Below the pieces are notes generated by a model. That model saw only the letters and a list, made by a program, of their open reading frames with translations. It searched no databases and was not told the DNA's origin. From an uncultured Candidatus Melainabacteria bacterium (GTDB lineage Bacteria > Cyanobacteriota > Vampirovibrionia > Gastranaerophilales > Gastranaerophilaceae): a stretch of DNA of 64,000 nucleotides. The translations under genes were made by a program, and so were the position numbers. The stretch is taken from contig CAKVLI010000003.1 in NCBI GenBank assembly GCA_934757155.1, positions 76,841 through 140,840 of the forward strand. The letters are read 5' to 3'. Of this stretch, positions 50,303 to 60,155 are shown in pieces; the first letter of the stretch is position 1; every line of letters begins with the position of its first letter.

Positions 50303-52405
50303 TTAAACTATCAAATAGTTATAAACCTGATTAATAACATCATCAAAAGCGTTTTGGTTTCCGAAAAATACATAAAATTCTGCTTTGTTATTACCCATCA
50401 TTTGCAGGTCAGGTGTTTCAATTGGAGGACCCGCTGGAGTCGTACGAGCAGGGTTTTGTGGGTTTGAAATCACACCGGTTGCGCGAAGTATCGGGATTTT
50501 TAGGGTGTTTCTGAAAACTTCATATTGAGTTAAACCTTTTGTCACAACTCCCAAATTGTTTCTGTTTTCATCAATCAGCAAACCTCTTTGCATTGGTGCG
50601 GTATTTGTTTTAGCCTCAAGTCCTCTTTGCTGCGGAAGATTATTTCTGATGCTGTATTCGGGGTTAAATGTTCGTTTAATCATTGTATTCATATCTTCTG
50701 AATACACCTCTTTAATCATTGCAGGAAGTTCAAAATTTACTTCGAGTAAGTGATTTTTCTGTGTGTTAACCCAATTGAATTCAAATTTTAAGAAGGATGC
50801 GTTTTCATCCAGTGAAACAGTCAGTGGAATTATATCCCAGGTTCCTTCAAAATCTATTTTAAGTGAAACTCTTTTTTGTCCTTTTAAAATAGCTTTTGAG
50901 CGCAAAACTTTGAAACGGAAGCCTTTGTCATCAGCTTTAGGACCGTTGTTGTAGCTGTCGCCCCAATCAACATAATCCATTAGAGAAAACGGAATTTCGT
51001 TAATGAAAATATCCTGATTTTTGATTTTTAATTCAATATTGTTGTTTCCGATTGAAGTGTCAGTTACGCGCAAACTGCTTTCGCTGATTTCCGGCATGAC
51101 AAAAATTGTCTCAAGCGGTGCAAGATTCTTTACTTCAGCAAGACATGTTTTAATTTCCGTGTAATCTTCGGTTACCGGGATTTTTTCAGTGTCTGTCAAA
51201 AGATTTTTTTCAAATCCCTTTTCTGTTTTTATAACTTCAAAACCTTTACTGTCTGTTGTTTTAAGCTCGATTGTTCCTGAGAAAAATTTGTCGGAAAGAT
51301 TCAAAACCTGTTTGTCATCAAATTTTGTTTCAAATTTAAGTTCGTCAATAATTGTATCTGCGATTTGTTTGATTTTTTTGTAGCGAATAATATTTTCTCT
51401 ATGAACATCATCGGTTGAACATCCGCAAATACTGTCGTGTGCTTGGTTTTGCAATAGCATTTTGTATGCGTATTCTATCAAGTTTGCGTATTTCTCTTCG
51501 GTTTTTGTATAGATTGCAAAGCAGTTTGCCAAATCAAGAGCGTGAGAGCATTCAACATTCATTCTTTTTAAATCAAGTCTTGAGGAGTAACAACCTTGCA
51601 AAGTGAAGGTTTTAGAGTTATCCCTCAATTCTTCATTGAATTCAAATTTGTCAAACTTATCCGAAACATTTTTGAAATAATCAAACGGTGAACCTAATTT
51701 TATGTTGTAATCTTCTTTTAAAAGCTCATTTACGCCTAAAATTTGGTCTTGGATATCTTTTGGAACTCCGAGGTGGTCGGCGCCGATTGGCAGAAGTACG
51801 TAAAGACCTGATTTTTCTGAGATTAAATCAAGATTTTTCTTCAAAATTTGTGCTTTTTCTTCGATTGAACACTTTAGAGAAAAAACATCTTGGAAATATC
51901 CGCGAACAAGGTTTACGGTGTCCATTCCGCACCATTTGAATTCTGCCGGAAAATCTCCGCATCCGCGCCATACAATAGCCTTATCTACTCCAAAATCTCT
52001 CAGAACATCGACTACGTTTGCGCTATGCCCGAAGGTGTCTGCGAGATAGCCGATAAAATCCGTACAACCCCATTCTATAGCGGTTCTCATCCCTATTTCC
52101 AAATTCTTTTGAAAACAGGTTTTGTCTGTCAAAAATTCGTCCACAAGGCAGTAAAACGGGCCGATATAAAGTTTTTTTGAAAAAATCAGGCTTTTTACCA
52201 AATCTCTTTTTTCTGGTCGAATTTGCAAGTAATCTTCCAATGCTGCAACTTGTCCGTCAAAATAAAAACACGGGATTTTGTTAGTATCAAGCATGTCAAG
52301 AACGTTATCAAAGACTCTTAAGAGTCTCATTCTAAAGATTTCATACTCTCGATACCACTCTCTATCCCAGTGAGTATGCAAATATGCAATTACCTGTTTT
52401 CTCAT
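50303..52405 (-). CDS. Alpha-mannosidase, glycoside hydrolase family 38
   Basis: A 700-residue GH38. The zinc-binding motif HTHWDREW is at about residues 11-18, the catalytic nucleophile region LADTFGHSANVVD is near 116, and a later zinc-ligand segment is AHDSICGC (about 327-334). No signal peptide, so it likely works in the cytoplasm on imported mannosides, as MngB does. The binding protein (4540) and permease (57039) could supply substrate, but they are far away. It stands alone on the minus strand. Confidence 0.93.
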   Translation of the reverse strand: MRKQVIAYLHTHWDREWYREYEIFRMRLLRVFDNVLDMLDTNKIPCFYFDGQVAALEDYLQIRPEKRDLVKSLIFSKKLYIGPFYCLVDEFLTDKTCFQKNLEIGMRTAIEWGCTDFIGYLADTFGHSANVVDVLRDFGVDKAIVWRGCGDFPAEFKWCGMDTVNLVRGYFQDVFSLKCSIEEKAQILKKNLDLISEKSGLYVLLPIGADHLGVPKDIQDQILGVNELLKEDYNIKLGSPFDYFKNVSDKFDKFEFNEELRDNSKTFTLQGCYSSRLDLKRMNVECSHALDLANCFAIYTKTEEKYANLIEYAYKMLLQNQAHDSICGCSTDDVHRENIIRYKKIKQIADTIIDELKFETKFDDKQVLNLSDKFFSGTIELKTTDSKGFEVIKTEKGFEKNLLTDTEKIPVTEDYTEIKTCLAEVKNLAPLETIFVMPEISESSLRVTDTSIGNNNIELKIKNQDIFINEIPFSLMDYVDWGDSYNNGPKADDKGFRFKVLRSKAILKGQKRVSLKIDFEGTWDIIPLTVSLDENASFLKFEFNWVNTQKNHLLEVNFELPAMIKEVYSEDMNTMIKRTFNPEYSIRNNLPQQRGLEAKTNTAPMQRGLLIDENRNNLGVVTKGLTQYEVFRNTLKIPILRATGVISNPQNPARTTPAGPPIETPDLQMMGNNKAEFYVFFGNQNAFDDVINQVYNYLIV

Positions 52406-52566
52406 AGGTTTATTTTACATCAAATTTTATCCATGAGCAATTCCTAATCTCAATGGAGGATTTTTCCCGATATATGTTAAAGTAAGTCGACTTCTTAGTC
52501 GTTTTCCATGTTGACTTTATCTAAAACAGTCTTAAAAATATTAAAAACAGTATAGGAGATTCCGTT

Positions 52567-53865
52567 ATGGGAATGGCAGCATCACAAGCCAGATATTTGG
52601 CGCTTACGGCAAGAAAGACAAATTGTGAATATGAAGGTCAACAAATTAACCAAGCGAGAACTGCGCTTGCAAACCAAAGTGCAAACTTGTTCAACAGATT
52701 GCTTAACTTAGAGGTGCCAACCGCTCCAAAAACTACTGATTATACAGAATTGCAGTACTCATACTCAGACGGTACAAATGAATCCGTTATTGATAGCTGG
52801 GAACAATTGTCTACTTCTGATCCTAATTATAACTACATTGTAAGCCACTATTATTATGCAAATGTATATAAGGGTTCTCAAAAACTGCTTACAAACCCTG
52901 AGGTTCAAACGAAGGGGGATGTTATAACTACGGATTTGTCTGCAGAATCACCGGTTGTTACAATCAATTACAGTGATAATACTATTAGGATTGAAACAGC
53001 GGACGGTACGAAAACATATAAGTCAGTATCAAAGCTTAATTCTGACAAAAAACTTGAAAATGCTCTGCAGGATTTTGATAAAGCTCGTAATAATGCGATT
53101 GCGGACGGTGTGCTTTCTACGGATGATGTATATGGTTGGCAAGATACGACCGGTACTTGGCACTTTATGGTAAAAGATGAAGTGGAAAACAATATTTTAA
53201 ATGACTATGCGACAGTTTATAAACCGGCTTATATAGGCAACTGTGAATTAACGGAATTGGATACACTTACGAAAGATCAAGAGGCTGCACTCGCACAAAT
53301 AATCAAGGATTTGCCGGACACGAAGTTGGCGGAATATTTTGACGAAAACGGTGTGTACAAAGGAAGCGGCGTGTATTCTTTCCAAATGAACGGTGTGACA
53401 TACTATACTGATGAATATGACTTGTATAACAGTATGCAAACTTATGATGAGTTTGGAAAACCGATTGAGGCTCAGCAAAAACTTCCTTATTACAGTGCTT
53501 CTTATGTAAAAACAAAAATTGAAGAGAAAAACCATGCACTTGTAGAAACAGACGGTAGCGGAAGGTTTAAGACAGTAAAATTTGATGACGACACAATGGT
53601 ATATTCATTGAATACAGAGACAGTTACGAACGAAGAAGCATATCAGGATGCAATGAATGAGTATAATTACAAAGTTCATCAATATGAGAAAACAATTGCG
53701 GATATAAATGCTAAAACCTCAATCATTCAACAAGAAGACAGAACTTTGGAATTAAGATTAAAACAGCTTGATACCGAACAAAATGCTTTGGCGACAGAAA
53801 TGGATGCAGTCAAGAAGGTTATCAGCGATAGCGTTGAAAAAGTATTCAAGACATTCTCTGATTAG
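52567..53865 (+). CDS. Helical protein with conserved MAASQAR-type N-terminus
   Basis: A 432-residue protein with no signal peptide. The N-terminal 50 residues form an amphipathic helix rich in Ala/Gln/Asn (MGMAASQARYLALTARK...NQARTALANQSAN). The middle is acidic and Tyr-rich, and the last ~75 residues are a coiled coil (TIADINAKTSII ... LEL). The helical ends with a variable middle recall flagellin/hook-like or type III secreted proteins, and I associate this N-terminus with uncharacterised gut Melainabacteria proteins. Function unknown. Confidence 0.6.
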   Translation: MGMAASQARYLALTARKTNCEYEGQQINQARTALANQSANLFNRLLNLEVPTAPKTTDYTELQYSYSDGTNESVIDSWEQLSTSDPNYNYIVSHYYYANVYKGSQKLLTNPEVQTKGDVITTDLSAESPVVTINYSDNTIRIETADGTKTYKSVSKLNSDKKLENALQDFDKARNNAIADGVLSTDDVYGWQDTTGTWHFMVKDEVENNILNDYATVYKPAYIGNCELTELDTLTKDQEAALAQIIKDLPDTKLAEYFDENGVYKGSGVYSFQMNGVTYYTDEYDLYNSMQTYDEFGKPIEAQQKLPYYSASYVKTKIEEKNHALVETDGSGRFKTVKFDDDTMVYSLNTETVTNEEAYQDAMNEYNYKVHQYEKTIADINAKTSIIQQEDRTLELRLKQLDTEQNALATEMDAVKKVISDSVEKVFKTFSD

Positions 53866-53898
53866 TGATGAAATAAAATCATTTGACCTTTTTCTTTA

Positions 53899-53907
53899 TG
53901 GTATAAT
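53899..53907 (+). promoter_or_regulatory. Extended -10 promoter of the activase gene
   Basis: TGG-TATAAT, 29 bases before the ATG at 53937; a purine-rich ribosome site (GGGAAGAAGG) lies between. Confidence 0.6.
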
Positions 53908-53936
53908 TGGATTGATTATAGGGAAGAAGGTAAAAG

Positions 53937-54941
53937 ATGAGTTTGGATGTATATTTAGGGATAGACGTTGGTTCAGTAACAACAAAGCTTGCACTTGTTG
54001 ATGAAAAGGGCAAGTATATTGATTCATATATGCTTAAGACTGCAGGAAAACCGGTTGACGCGGTTCAACATGGTTTACAGCAGATAATTAAGCAGGCAGT
54101 ATCAGATTATGCCGTAAAAGGTGTTGGTACAACAGGTTCAGGAAGAAACTTGGCAGGTGCTTTAGTTGGTGCGGATGTTGTGAAGAATGAAATTACGGCC
54201 CACGCAGTTGCTGCAAGTACTAACATTCCGGGGGTTCAGACGATTTTGGAAATCGGCGGTCAAGACAGTAAAATTATTATTTTGAGAGACGGTATTGTAA
54301 CCGATTTTGCTATGAATACGGTTTGTGCGGCAGGTACGGGAAGTTTTCTTGACCATCAGGCTCAGAGATTGAATGTTCCTATCGAAAAGTTTGGTGAGAC
54401 AGCTTTGAAGTCAGAAAACCCTGCAAGAATTGCGGGACGTTGCGGTGTATTTGCGGAATCTGATTTGATTCACAAGCAACAGCTTGGTTATCCTGTAGAA
54501 GACTTGTTATATGGTCTTTGTCAGGCTCTTGTAAGAAATTATTTGAGCAACTTGGCGCTGGGTAAAGAGTTATTACCTACAATTTCTTTCCAAGGCGGTG
54601 TAGCAACAAATTCCGGCATGGTTAAGGCTTTTGAAGAAGCTTTGAATACAAAAATTGTTGTTCCTGAAAACCACCAAACAATGGGTGCAATCGGTGCGGC
54701 TCTTTTGGCTATGGAAAATCACCAATATACGGAAAAACCGACTAAGTTTAAAGGTTGGGAAGTTGGTAATATGAATTTCCAATCAGTGACTTGCCAATGC
54801 ACAGGTTGTTCAAACAACTGCGAAGTCATCACTATTCTGGAGGGTGCAGAACCTGTTGGTCACGTTGAAAAAATCGGTGACATCAAGGGCAATATTATTG
54901 CTCGTTGGGGCGGTACTTGCGGAAGATGGGATATCGCATAG
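53937..54941 (+). CDS. Acyl-CoA dehydratase activase (BadF/BadG/HgdC family ATPase)
   Basis: A 334-residue ASKHA-fold ATPase. The phosphate-1 loop is LGIDVGSVTTKLALV, and the second ATP-binding loop follows (EIGGQDSKIIIL). The two Cys that hold the intersubunit [4Fe-4S] cluster are in VCAAGTGSF and GRCGVF. Such activases use ATP to push an electron into 2-hydroxyacyl-CoA dehydratases or benzoyl-CoA reductases. No dehydratase gene is near. An additional Cys-rich tail (CQCTGCSNNCEV and GGTCGRWD) is not part of the standard HgdC length and may hold another cluster. Confidence 0.88.
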   Translation: MSLDVYLGIDVGSVTTKLALVDEKGKYIDSYMLKTAGKPVDAVQHGLQQIIKQAVSDYAVKGVGTTGSGRNLAGALVGADVVKNEITAHAVAASTNIPGVQTILEIGGQDSKIIILRDGIVTDFAMNTVCAAGTGSFLDHQAQRLNVPIEKFGETALKSENPARIAGRCGVFAESDLIHKQQLGYPVEDLLYGLCQALVRNYLSNLALGKELLPTISFQGGVATNSGMVKAFEEALNTKIVVPENHQTMGAIGAALLAMENHQYTEKPTKFKGWEVGNMNFQSVTCQCTGCSNNCEVITILEGAEPVGHVEKIGDIKGNIIARWGGTCGRWDIA

Positions 54942-54975
54942 TTAAAAATTTTATGAAAAAGAAAAGTGAGCGGAC

Positions 54976-55791
54976 ATGATTAAATTAAACGATTTTGAAA
55001 TTGGCGGAAATAAACTTACGATTCTTGCAGGGCCTTGCGCGGTGGAATCTCTTGATATTATGAGAGAAACGGCTGAAGGTTTGAAGAAGGTTTGTGAGAA
55101 ATTAGATATTAATTATGTTTTCAAATGTTCGTATGACAAAGCAAATCGTTCATCAATCAATTCTTACCGCGGTTTGGGTATGGAAAAGGGTTTGGAATAT
55201 CTTCAAAAAATCAAAGAAGAGTTCAATCTTCCGATTGTTACTGATATTCACCTTCCCGAGCAGGCTGCGAGAGTAGCGGAAGTTGCTGATATTCTTCAAA
55301 TTCCGGCGTTTTTATGTCGTCAAACTGATTTGTTGGTTGCTGCTGCCAAAACAGGAAAAATTGTAAACATCAAAAAAGGACAATTTTTAGCACCTCAACA
55401 GATGAAATCTCTTGTCAAAAAGGTTGAGGACAGTGGAAACAAGAGAATAATGCTAACGGATAGAGGGGTAACGTTTGGTTATAACAATCTTGTATCAGAC
55501 TTTAGAGCAATTCCTATAATGAAAGAATTTGGCTATCCTGTTGTATTTGACGCTACTCATAGTGTTCAAATGCCCGGTTCAAACGGGGATTCAACAGGTG
55601 GTGACAGAAGATTTGTCCCTGTTCTGGCAAAAGCTGCTATGGCATCAGGTGCGGACGTTCTTTTCTTTGAAATTCATCCTGATCCAGAAAAAGCATTGTG
55701 TGACGGACCAAACATGCTTTATTTGAAGGATGCTGAAAAAGTGTTCAAAACTTGTAAATCAATCTTTGAAATAGTAAGGGCTGATGATTAA
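54976..55791 (+). CDS. kdsA: 3-deoxy-8-phosphooctulonate synthase (Kdo-8-P synthase)
   Basis: A 271-residue KdsA, normal length. Signatures are LAGPCAVESLDIM, FKCSYDKANRSS, VTDIHLPEQA and TDRGVTFGYNNLVSDFR. It condenses arabinose-5-P with PEP. Cys at residue 18 (in GPCAVE) may ligate the metal of metal-dependent KdsA. Overlaps aroA by 8 bases, so two PEP-using enzymes are coupled. Confidence 0.96.
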   Translation: MIKLNDFEIGGNKLTILAGPCAVESLDIMRETAEGLKKVCEKLDINYVFKCSYDKANRSSINSYRGLGMEKGLEYLQKIKEEFNLPIVTDIHLPEQAARVAEVADILQIPAFLCRQTDLLVAAAKTGKIVNIKKGQFLAPQQMKSLVKKVEDSGNKRIMLTDRGVTFGYNNLVSDFRAIPIMKEFGYPVVFDATHSVQMPGSNGDSTGGDRRFVPVLAKAAMASGADVLFFEIHPDPEKALCDGPNMLYLKDAEKVFKTCKSIFEIVRADD

Positions 55792-57055
55792 AAAAGTTAG
55801 GTGTGTAAAAAAACTTGGCGGAGAAATTACGATTCCTTCTGATAAATCGATTTCTCACCGCGCGGTAATCCTTTCTTCCATCGCGAAGGGACAGACTGTT
55901 GTAAGCAATTTTTCCGGTGGCGCGGATTGTCATTCTACGTTGGAATTATTTAAATCATTGGGGATTGATATACAATTTTTGAATGACAATACGCTGAAAA
56001 TCAACGGAGGAAAACTAACTCCTTCAGTGTCAGGAATTTACTCCTGCGGTAATTCCGGAACTACAATGAGGTTAGTAGCAGGAATTTTGGCTGGGCAAAA
56101 TTTTAATTCGACTTTAATTGGGGATGAGAGTCTTTCCAAACGACCGATGAAACGAATTATTGAACCTTTGACACAAATGGGTGCGGAAATTCAATCGAAT
56201 GACGGCAGAGCGCCTTTAAAAATTATCGGACATAAATTGCACGGTATTGATTTTGAATCAAAAATCTCAAGCGCACAGGTCAAGTCTTGTGTGCTATTAG
56301 CAGGCTTGAAGGCGGAAGGCAGAACAACTTATGTTGAGCCTAACATGTCACGTAATCATACGGAATTAATGCTCAAATATTTAGGCGCAAATATTCAAAC
56401 GGAACAAAATAAAATTATTATTTACCCCTCTGAACCGGAGGCAAAAGATATTGAGGTGGTCGGGGATATTTCCTCTGCAGCGTTCTTTATTGTGGCAGGT
56501 TTGATTGTTCCAAACTCTGAGATAATTATTAAAAATGTGGGTATAAATCCGACCAGAACAGGGATTTTGGATGTTGTTCAAAGAATGGGCGGTGATATTG
56601 GGCTTATAAATGAAAGAACTGTTTCAGGCGAAAAATGTGCTGATATTAAAGTTCGATATACTGATTCTTTGAAGGGTTGTGTTATTGAAGGGGAGGACAT
56701 TCCTCGCTTGATTGATGAGCTTCCTGTTATCGCGGTTTTAGCCTCTCAGGCAGAAGGTGAAACGGTCGTTCGAGATGCAGGGGATTTGAGAAACAAAGAG
56801 TCTGACCGAATTTCATGCCTGGTGAATGAATTGAAGAAAACGGGTTTGGACATTGAAGAAACCCCAGATGGGTTTGTTGTACGTAAATCCAAACTTACGG
56901 GGGATGCGGAACTTGAATCATTTCATGACCACAGACTTGCAATGAGTTTTTATATAGCAGGGCTTGTGTGTGAAAAAGAAATTGCTATAAACGGTTTTGA
57001 GTGGACAAAAATTTCGTTTCCGGAGTTTGAAAACTTGTTTAATTCTCTTGTTTAG
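55784..57055 (+). CDS. aroA: 3-phosphoshikimate 1-carboxyvinyltransferase (EPSP synthase)
   Basis: A 423-residue EPSP synthase. Signatures are PSDKSISHRAVIL, GNSGTTMRL, SRNHTELML and NKESDRISCLVNELK. It joins shikimate-3-P with PEP in aromatic amino-acid synthesis. The start overlaps the kdsA stop; the 3' end overlaps the convergent permease gene by 17 bases. Confidence 0.96.
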   Translation: MIKKVRCVKKLGGEITIPSDKSISHRAVILSSIAKGQTVVSNFSGGADCHSTLELFKSLGIDIQFLNDNTLKINGGKLTPSVSGIYSCGNSGTTMRLVAGILAGQNFNSTLIGDESLSKRPMKRIIEPLTQMGAEIQSNDGRAPLKIIGHKLHGIDFESKISSAQVKSCVLLAGLKAEGRTTYVEPNMSRNHTELMLKYLGANIQTEQNKIIIYPSEPEAKDIEVVGDISSAAFFIVAGLIVPNSEIIIKNVGINPTRTGILDVVQRMGGDIGLINERTVSGEKCADIKVRYTDSLKGCVIEGEDIPRLIDELPVIAVLASQAEGETVVRDAGDLRNKESDRISCLVNELKKTGLDIEETPDGFVVRKSKLTGDAELESFHDHRLAMSFYIAGLVCEKEIAINGFEWTKISFPEFENLFNSLV

Positions 57056-57908
57056 AAATCTTTTTTTGAAGAATTGCAAGAACAAAAATTATCACAAACA
57101 AAATGTATGCAAGAGCGCATGATTTGCCGATATCAAAGTATTCAAAAGCGTATTTGTAGATTGAATAAACAATTACGTTTGTGGAATCATTAGGTCCTCC
57201 TGAGGTCATAACATAGATAAGGTCGAAAACTTGAAACGACGATATTGCGGTTACAAGGGTGACAAAGTATGTTGTCGGCTTCAATAGCGGAAGAGTAATG
57301 TTCCAAAACGTACCAACTTCGCCCGCTCCATCGATTTTTGCGGCTTCATAAATATTTTGATTTATGGTAAAAAACCCTGTGAGGAAAAGAATTACGTTAT
57401 ATCCGATTTGTTTCCACACTGATACAAAAATCAATACCGGCATGGCAAGGTGAGTGTCGAATAGCCATGTGTAATTCGTTTTTAATAAAGAATTAACAGC
57501 TCCGATATTCGGGTCAAAAATCCAAGCCCAAACGATTGCGATTACTACAGCAGGGGTTATGAACGGGATAAAATAGATTGTCTTGAACCATTCAGCTCCG
57601 CGGAGTTTTGTGTTCAAAACAGATGCAATCGCAAGCGGAATTATTACGGCAAAAACGGTTACTGATAAGGCATAAACAACTGTATTGATTAGAATTTGTT
57701 TAAAAACAGGTTCGCTTAAAACCGCCTGATAATTGTCTAAACCAGCAAATTCAATATTATTTAGCAAATCCCAATGTGTGAAGCTTAACAAAAAAGAGCA
57801 TAAAATCGGAATTACGATAAAAATAAATGTTCCGATAATTGCAGGCAACACGAAGTACACGCCCCATTTGCTCTCAGAAATTCTATGTGTTTCGGAATTG
57901 GTTTTCAT
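57039..57908 (-). CDS. Sugar ABC transporter permease (MalF/UgpA type)
   Basis: A 289-residue permease with about six membrane helices (starting at about 17, 72, 105, 155, 205 and 260). The EAA loop (YEAAKIDGAGEVGTFWNITLPLL) contacts the ATPase. It is of the MalF/UgpA type that normally pairs with a MalG/UgpE permease and a binding protein, but neither is adjacent. The lone binding protein at 4540 is the only other subunit visible. Divergent from the phosphohexomutase gene. Confidence 0.9.
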   Translation of the reverse strand: MKTNSETHRISESKWGVYFVLPAIIGTFIFIVIPILCSFLLSFTHWDLLNNIEFAGLDNYQAVLSEPVFKQILINTVVYALSVTVFAVIIPLAIASVLNTKLRGAEWFKTIYFIPFITPAVVIAIVWAWIFDPNIGAVNSLLKTNYTWLFDTHLAMPVLIFVSVWKQIGYNVILFLTGFFTINQNIYEAAKIDGAGEVGTFWNITLPLLKPTTYFVTLVTAISSFQVFDLIYVMTSGGPNDSTNVIVYSIYKYAFEYFDIGKSCALAYILFVIIFVLAILQKKISKQEN

Positions 57909-57954
57909 GTTATCATTATACTACAGGATTAAGGGAGATAAAGGAGTTAAGATT

Positions 57955-59430
57955 ATGTTGGATTTATCAGCATTCGGAAAAAATGATATAAGAGGGATTT
58001 ACGGGGAAAACGTAACCGAAGAAGTTTTTTATTATACAGGACGAGGTTTTGTTAAGTATTTGGCAAAACAAACCGGCAAGAACAATTCTGAAATCTGGAT
58101 TACGGTATGCAGAGATGCAAGACTTCATTCGCCGGCTCTTTCAAAGGCTCTGGTTAAAGGTATTTTATCAACAGGTGCAAATGTCGTTGATATGGGCTTA
58201 GCTCCGACTCCGCTGGGTTACTATTCAGAAGTTGTTGGTCTTCCGCCTTATGTAACAAAGTATTCTCAAGTAACAGGTGCTATGATTATTACTGCGAGTC
58301 ACAACCCAAGCCAGTACAACGGTATGAAGATGACTTATGCGAAACAATCTTTGAATGAAGAACAAATCAAGGAAGTTAAAGCGTTGACGGAAGAAGAATA
58401 CAATATGCAAATGCCGTCTTCTCCGAACGGAATTTATACTGAATATGACTTAATTCCTGACTATATCGAGGTTATGGCGAAATCCTTCGGCAGAATTGGT
58501 GAAGGGATTAAAGTTGTTGTAGATAGTGCAAACGCCACAGGCGGAGTGGTTGCACCAAAATTATACAGAGCAATGGGATGTGAAGTTATTGAACTTTATT
58601 CTGTTCCTGACGGAAGATTCCCTCATCACCACCCAAACCCTAGTGATGAAAAAACTCTTCACGATATCAAAAAAGCTGTTGTTGAAAACAAAGCAGATTT
58701 AGGTATCGCATTTGACGGTGACAGTGACAGGATTGGGGTTATCGACTCTGAAGGAAGAGCATTGACCGGTGACAAGCTCCTTTTGATTTACGCTCAAGAC
58801 ATCATAAAAGAATACAACGAAAAAGGAATTAAACCGTTTATTGTATCAGAAGTTAAATGTTCACAAGTTTTGTATGACACAATTGACGAGCTTGGCGGAA
58901 TTTCAGTTATGTGCAAAACAGGTCATGGCTATATCAAATCAAAAATGAGAGAAGTCGGGGCTGTTTTAGCAGGCGAAATGAGCGGTCACACTTTCTTTAA
59001 AGACAGATATTACGGTTTTGATGATGCGATTTATGCAGGCTGCAGAATTATTGAAATTCTTGCAAATAAAAAACATCAAAATCCGAAATTTAAGATTACT
59101 GACATGTTAAAGCCGTTCGATGCAATTTTCTCTTCAAGCGAAGTAAGACTTTCTTGTCCGAATTCTTTGAAAAAATCTACACTTGAAGCTTTTGAAAAAA
59201 CAATCAAAGAAAATCCGGATTTCTTCGGTTCAAAAATAAAAGATATTATTACACTGGACGGTATGAGAATTGTTTTTGACAAAGGCTTTGCACTTATTAG
59301 ACAAAGTAATACAGAGCCCGTTTTCACACTTCGTTTTGAAGCCGAAGACAAAGAAACAGCTCAAAGATATGAAGATTTGATGGTGAATAAACTGCTTGAA
59401 ATCATCAAAGAGAGCGCAGTTTCAGCTTAA
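57955..59430 (+). CDS. Phosphomannomutase/phosphoglucomutase, long type
   Basis: A 491-residue enzyme from the ATG at 57955 (MLDLSAFGKNDIRG; AAGGAG upstream). The frame is open back to 57733, but that part is antisense to the permease gene and is rejected. Phosphoserine loop TASHNPSQYNG, metal loop GDSDRIGVI, sugar loop GEMSGHTFF, phosphate loop RQSNTEPVFTLR. The sugar loop (GEMSGH) fits the ManB/AlgC-type PMM/PGM. It makes mannose-1-P or glucose-1-P for surface glycans. It overlaps the convergent bioC by 4 bases. Confidence 0.93.
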   Translation: MLDLSAFGKNDIRGIYGENVTEEVFYYTGRGFVKYLAKQTGKNNSEIWITVCRDARLHSPALSKALVKGILSTGANVVDMGLAPTPLGYYSEVVGLPPYVTKYSQVTGAMIITASHNPSQYNGMKMTYAKQSLNEEQIKEVKALTEEEYNMQMPSSPNGIYTEYDLIPDYIEVMAKSFGRIGEGIKVVVDSANATGGVVAPKLYRAMGCEVIELYSVPDGRFPHHHPNPSDEKTLHDIKKAVVENKADLGIAFDGDSDRIGVIDSEGRALTGDKLLLIYAQDIIKEYNEKGIKPFIVSEVKCSQVLYDTIDELGGISVMCKTGHGYIKSKMREVGAVLAGEMSGHTFFKDRYYGFDDAIYAGCRIIEILANKKHQNPKFKITDMLKPFDAIFSSSEVRLSCPNSLKKSTLEAFEKTIKENPDFFGSKIKDIITLDGMRIVFDKGFALIRQSNTEPVFTLRFEAEDKETAQRYEDLMVNKLLEIIKESAVSA

Positions 59431-60155
59431 TCAGAATGGATTTTTATATAAATAGGATTGTAAGTAAGGGTAGGTCTGACCGGACAAAGGTTGGAATACC
59501 CTTTCTCAAATTTTGCAAGGTCGCTTTTTGTCCAGCGAGTGTTTTCAATAGCGTTCACACCTGTTAATTTCAGGTGTTTCAAAATTTCCATAGGGGTCTT
59601 GAATCCCATAACATGGATTTCTTCTTCTGTTTTTATATCCAAATCCTTGAATAAATCTTCAATCTCTTTCGGTGAATAATAATCGAGTCCTGTTCCAAGC
59701 AGGCTATATATTTCGCGAAAATTCTCTTTCCCGAAAGTCGAAAACAACAAATGCCCGTCAGGGTTAAGCATATTTTTCAGAGTCCGAACGGTGGTTTCAA
59801 AATCATTAACCCATTGAAGAGCCGCGTTTGAGATAATAAGATCAAATTTTTCGGACGAATTTTTCAAGTAGTCCTCAATATCAGCCTCAATAAATTCTAT
59901 TTCCGGATTGATTTGTGAGATGTAATCTCGACATTCTCCGACAATATCAAGTGCGGTGTAAGATTTCCACTCGGTATTATTTGACAATATGTCTGTCAAA
60001 AAACCTGTTCCGCAGCCTATTTCCAATATTTTCGGATAGCTTTTTTTCTCAGAAAATTCCAAAAGCTTTTTTGCCATAATTTTTTGGATTTTCGCGTTTT
60101 CATCATAGCTGGGAAGAGTTTTTGCAAATCTTGAGTGTATCAAATCTTTGTTCAT
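59427..60155 (-). CDS. bioC: Malonyl-ACP O-methyltransferase
   Basis: A 242-residue class I SAM methyltransferase. The SAM motif I is ILEIGCGTGFLTDIL (about 45-59), followed by ALDIVGE, a post-I acidic loop and a BioC-like FAKTLPSYDENAKIQ start. BioC methylates malonyl-ACP so that fatty-acid synthesis can build the pimeloyl chain for biotin. The stop-start overlap with bioG (60152-60155) supports the assignment. Confidence 0.9.
   Translation of the reverse strand: MNKDLIHSRFAKTLPSYDENAKIQKIMAKKLLEFSEKKSYPKILEIGCGTGFLTDILSNNTEWKSYTALDIVGECRDYISQINPEIEFIEADIEDYLKNSSEKFDLIISNAALQWVNDFETTVRTLKNMLNPDGHLLFSTFGKENFREIYSLLGTGLDYYSPKEIEDLFKDLDIKTEEEIHVMGFKTPMEILKHLKLTGVNAIENTRWTKSDLAKFEKGYSNLCPVRPTLTYNPIYIKIHSD

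Noticed and set aside
57733..57954. 74-residue N-terminal extension of the second phosphohexomutase
   Set aside because: It is antisense to the permease gene and lacks a ribosome site; AAGGAG precedes 57955.
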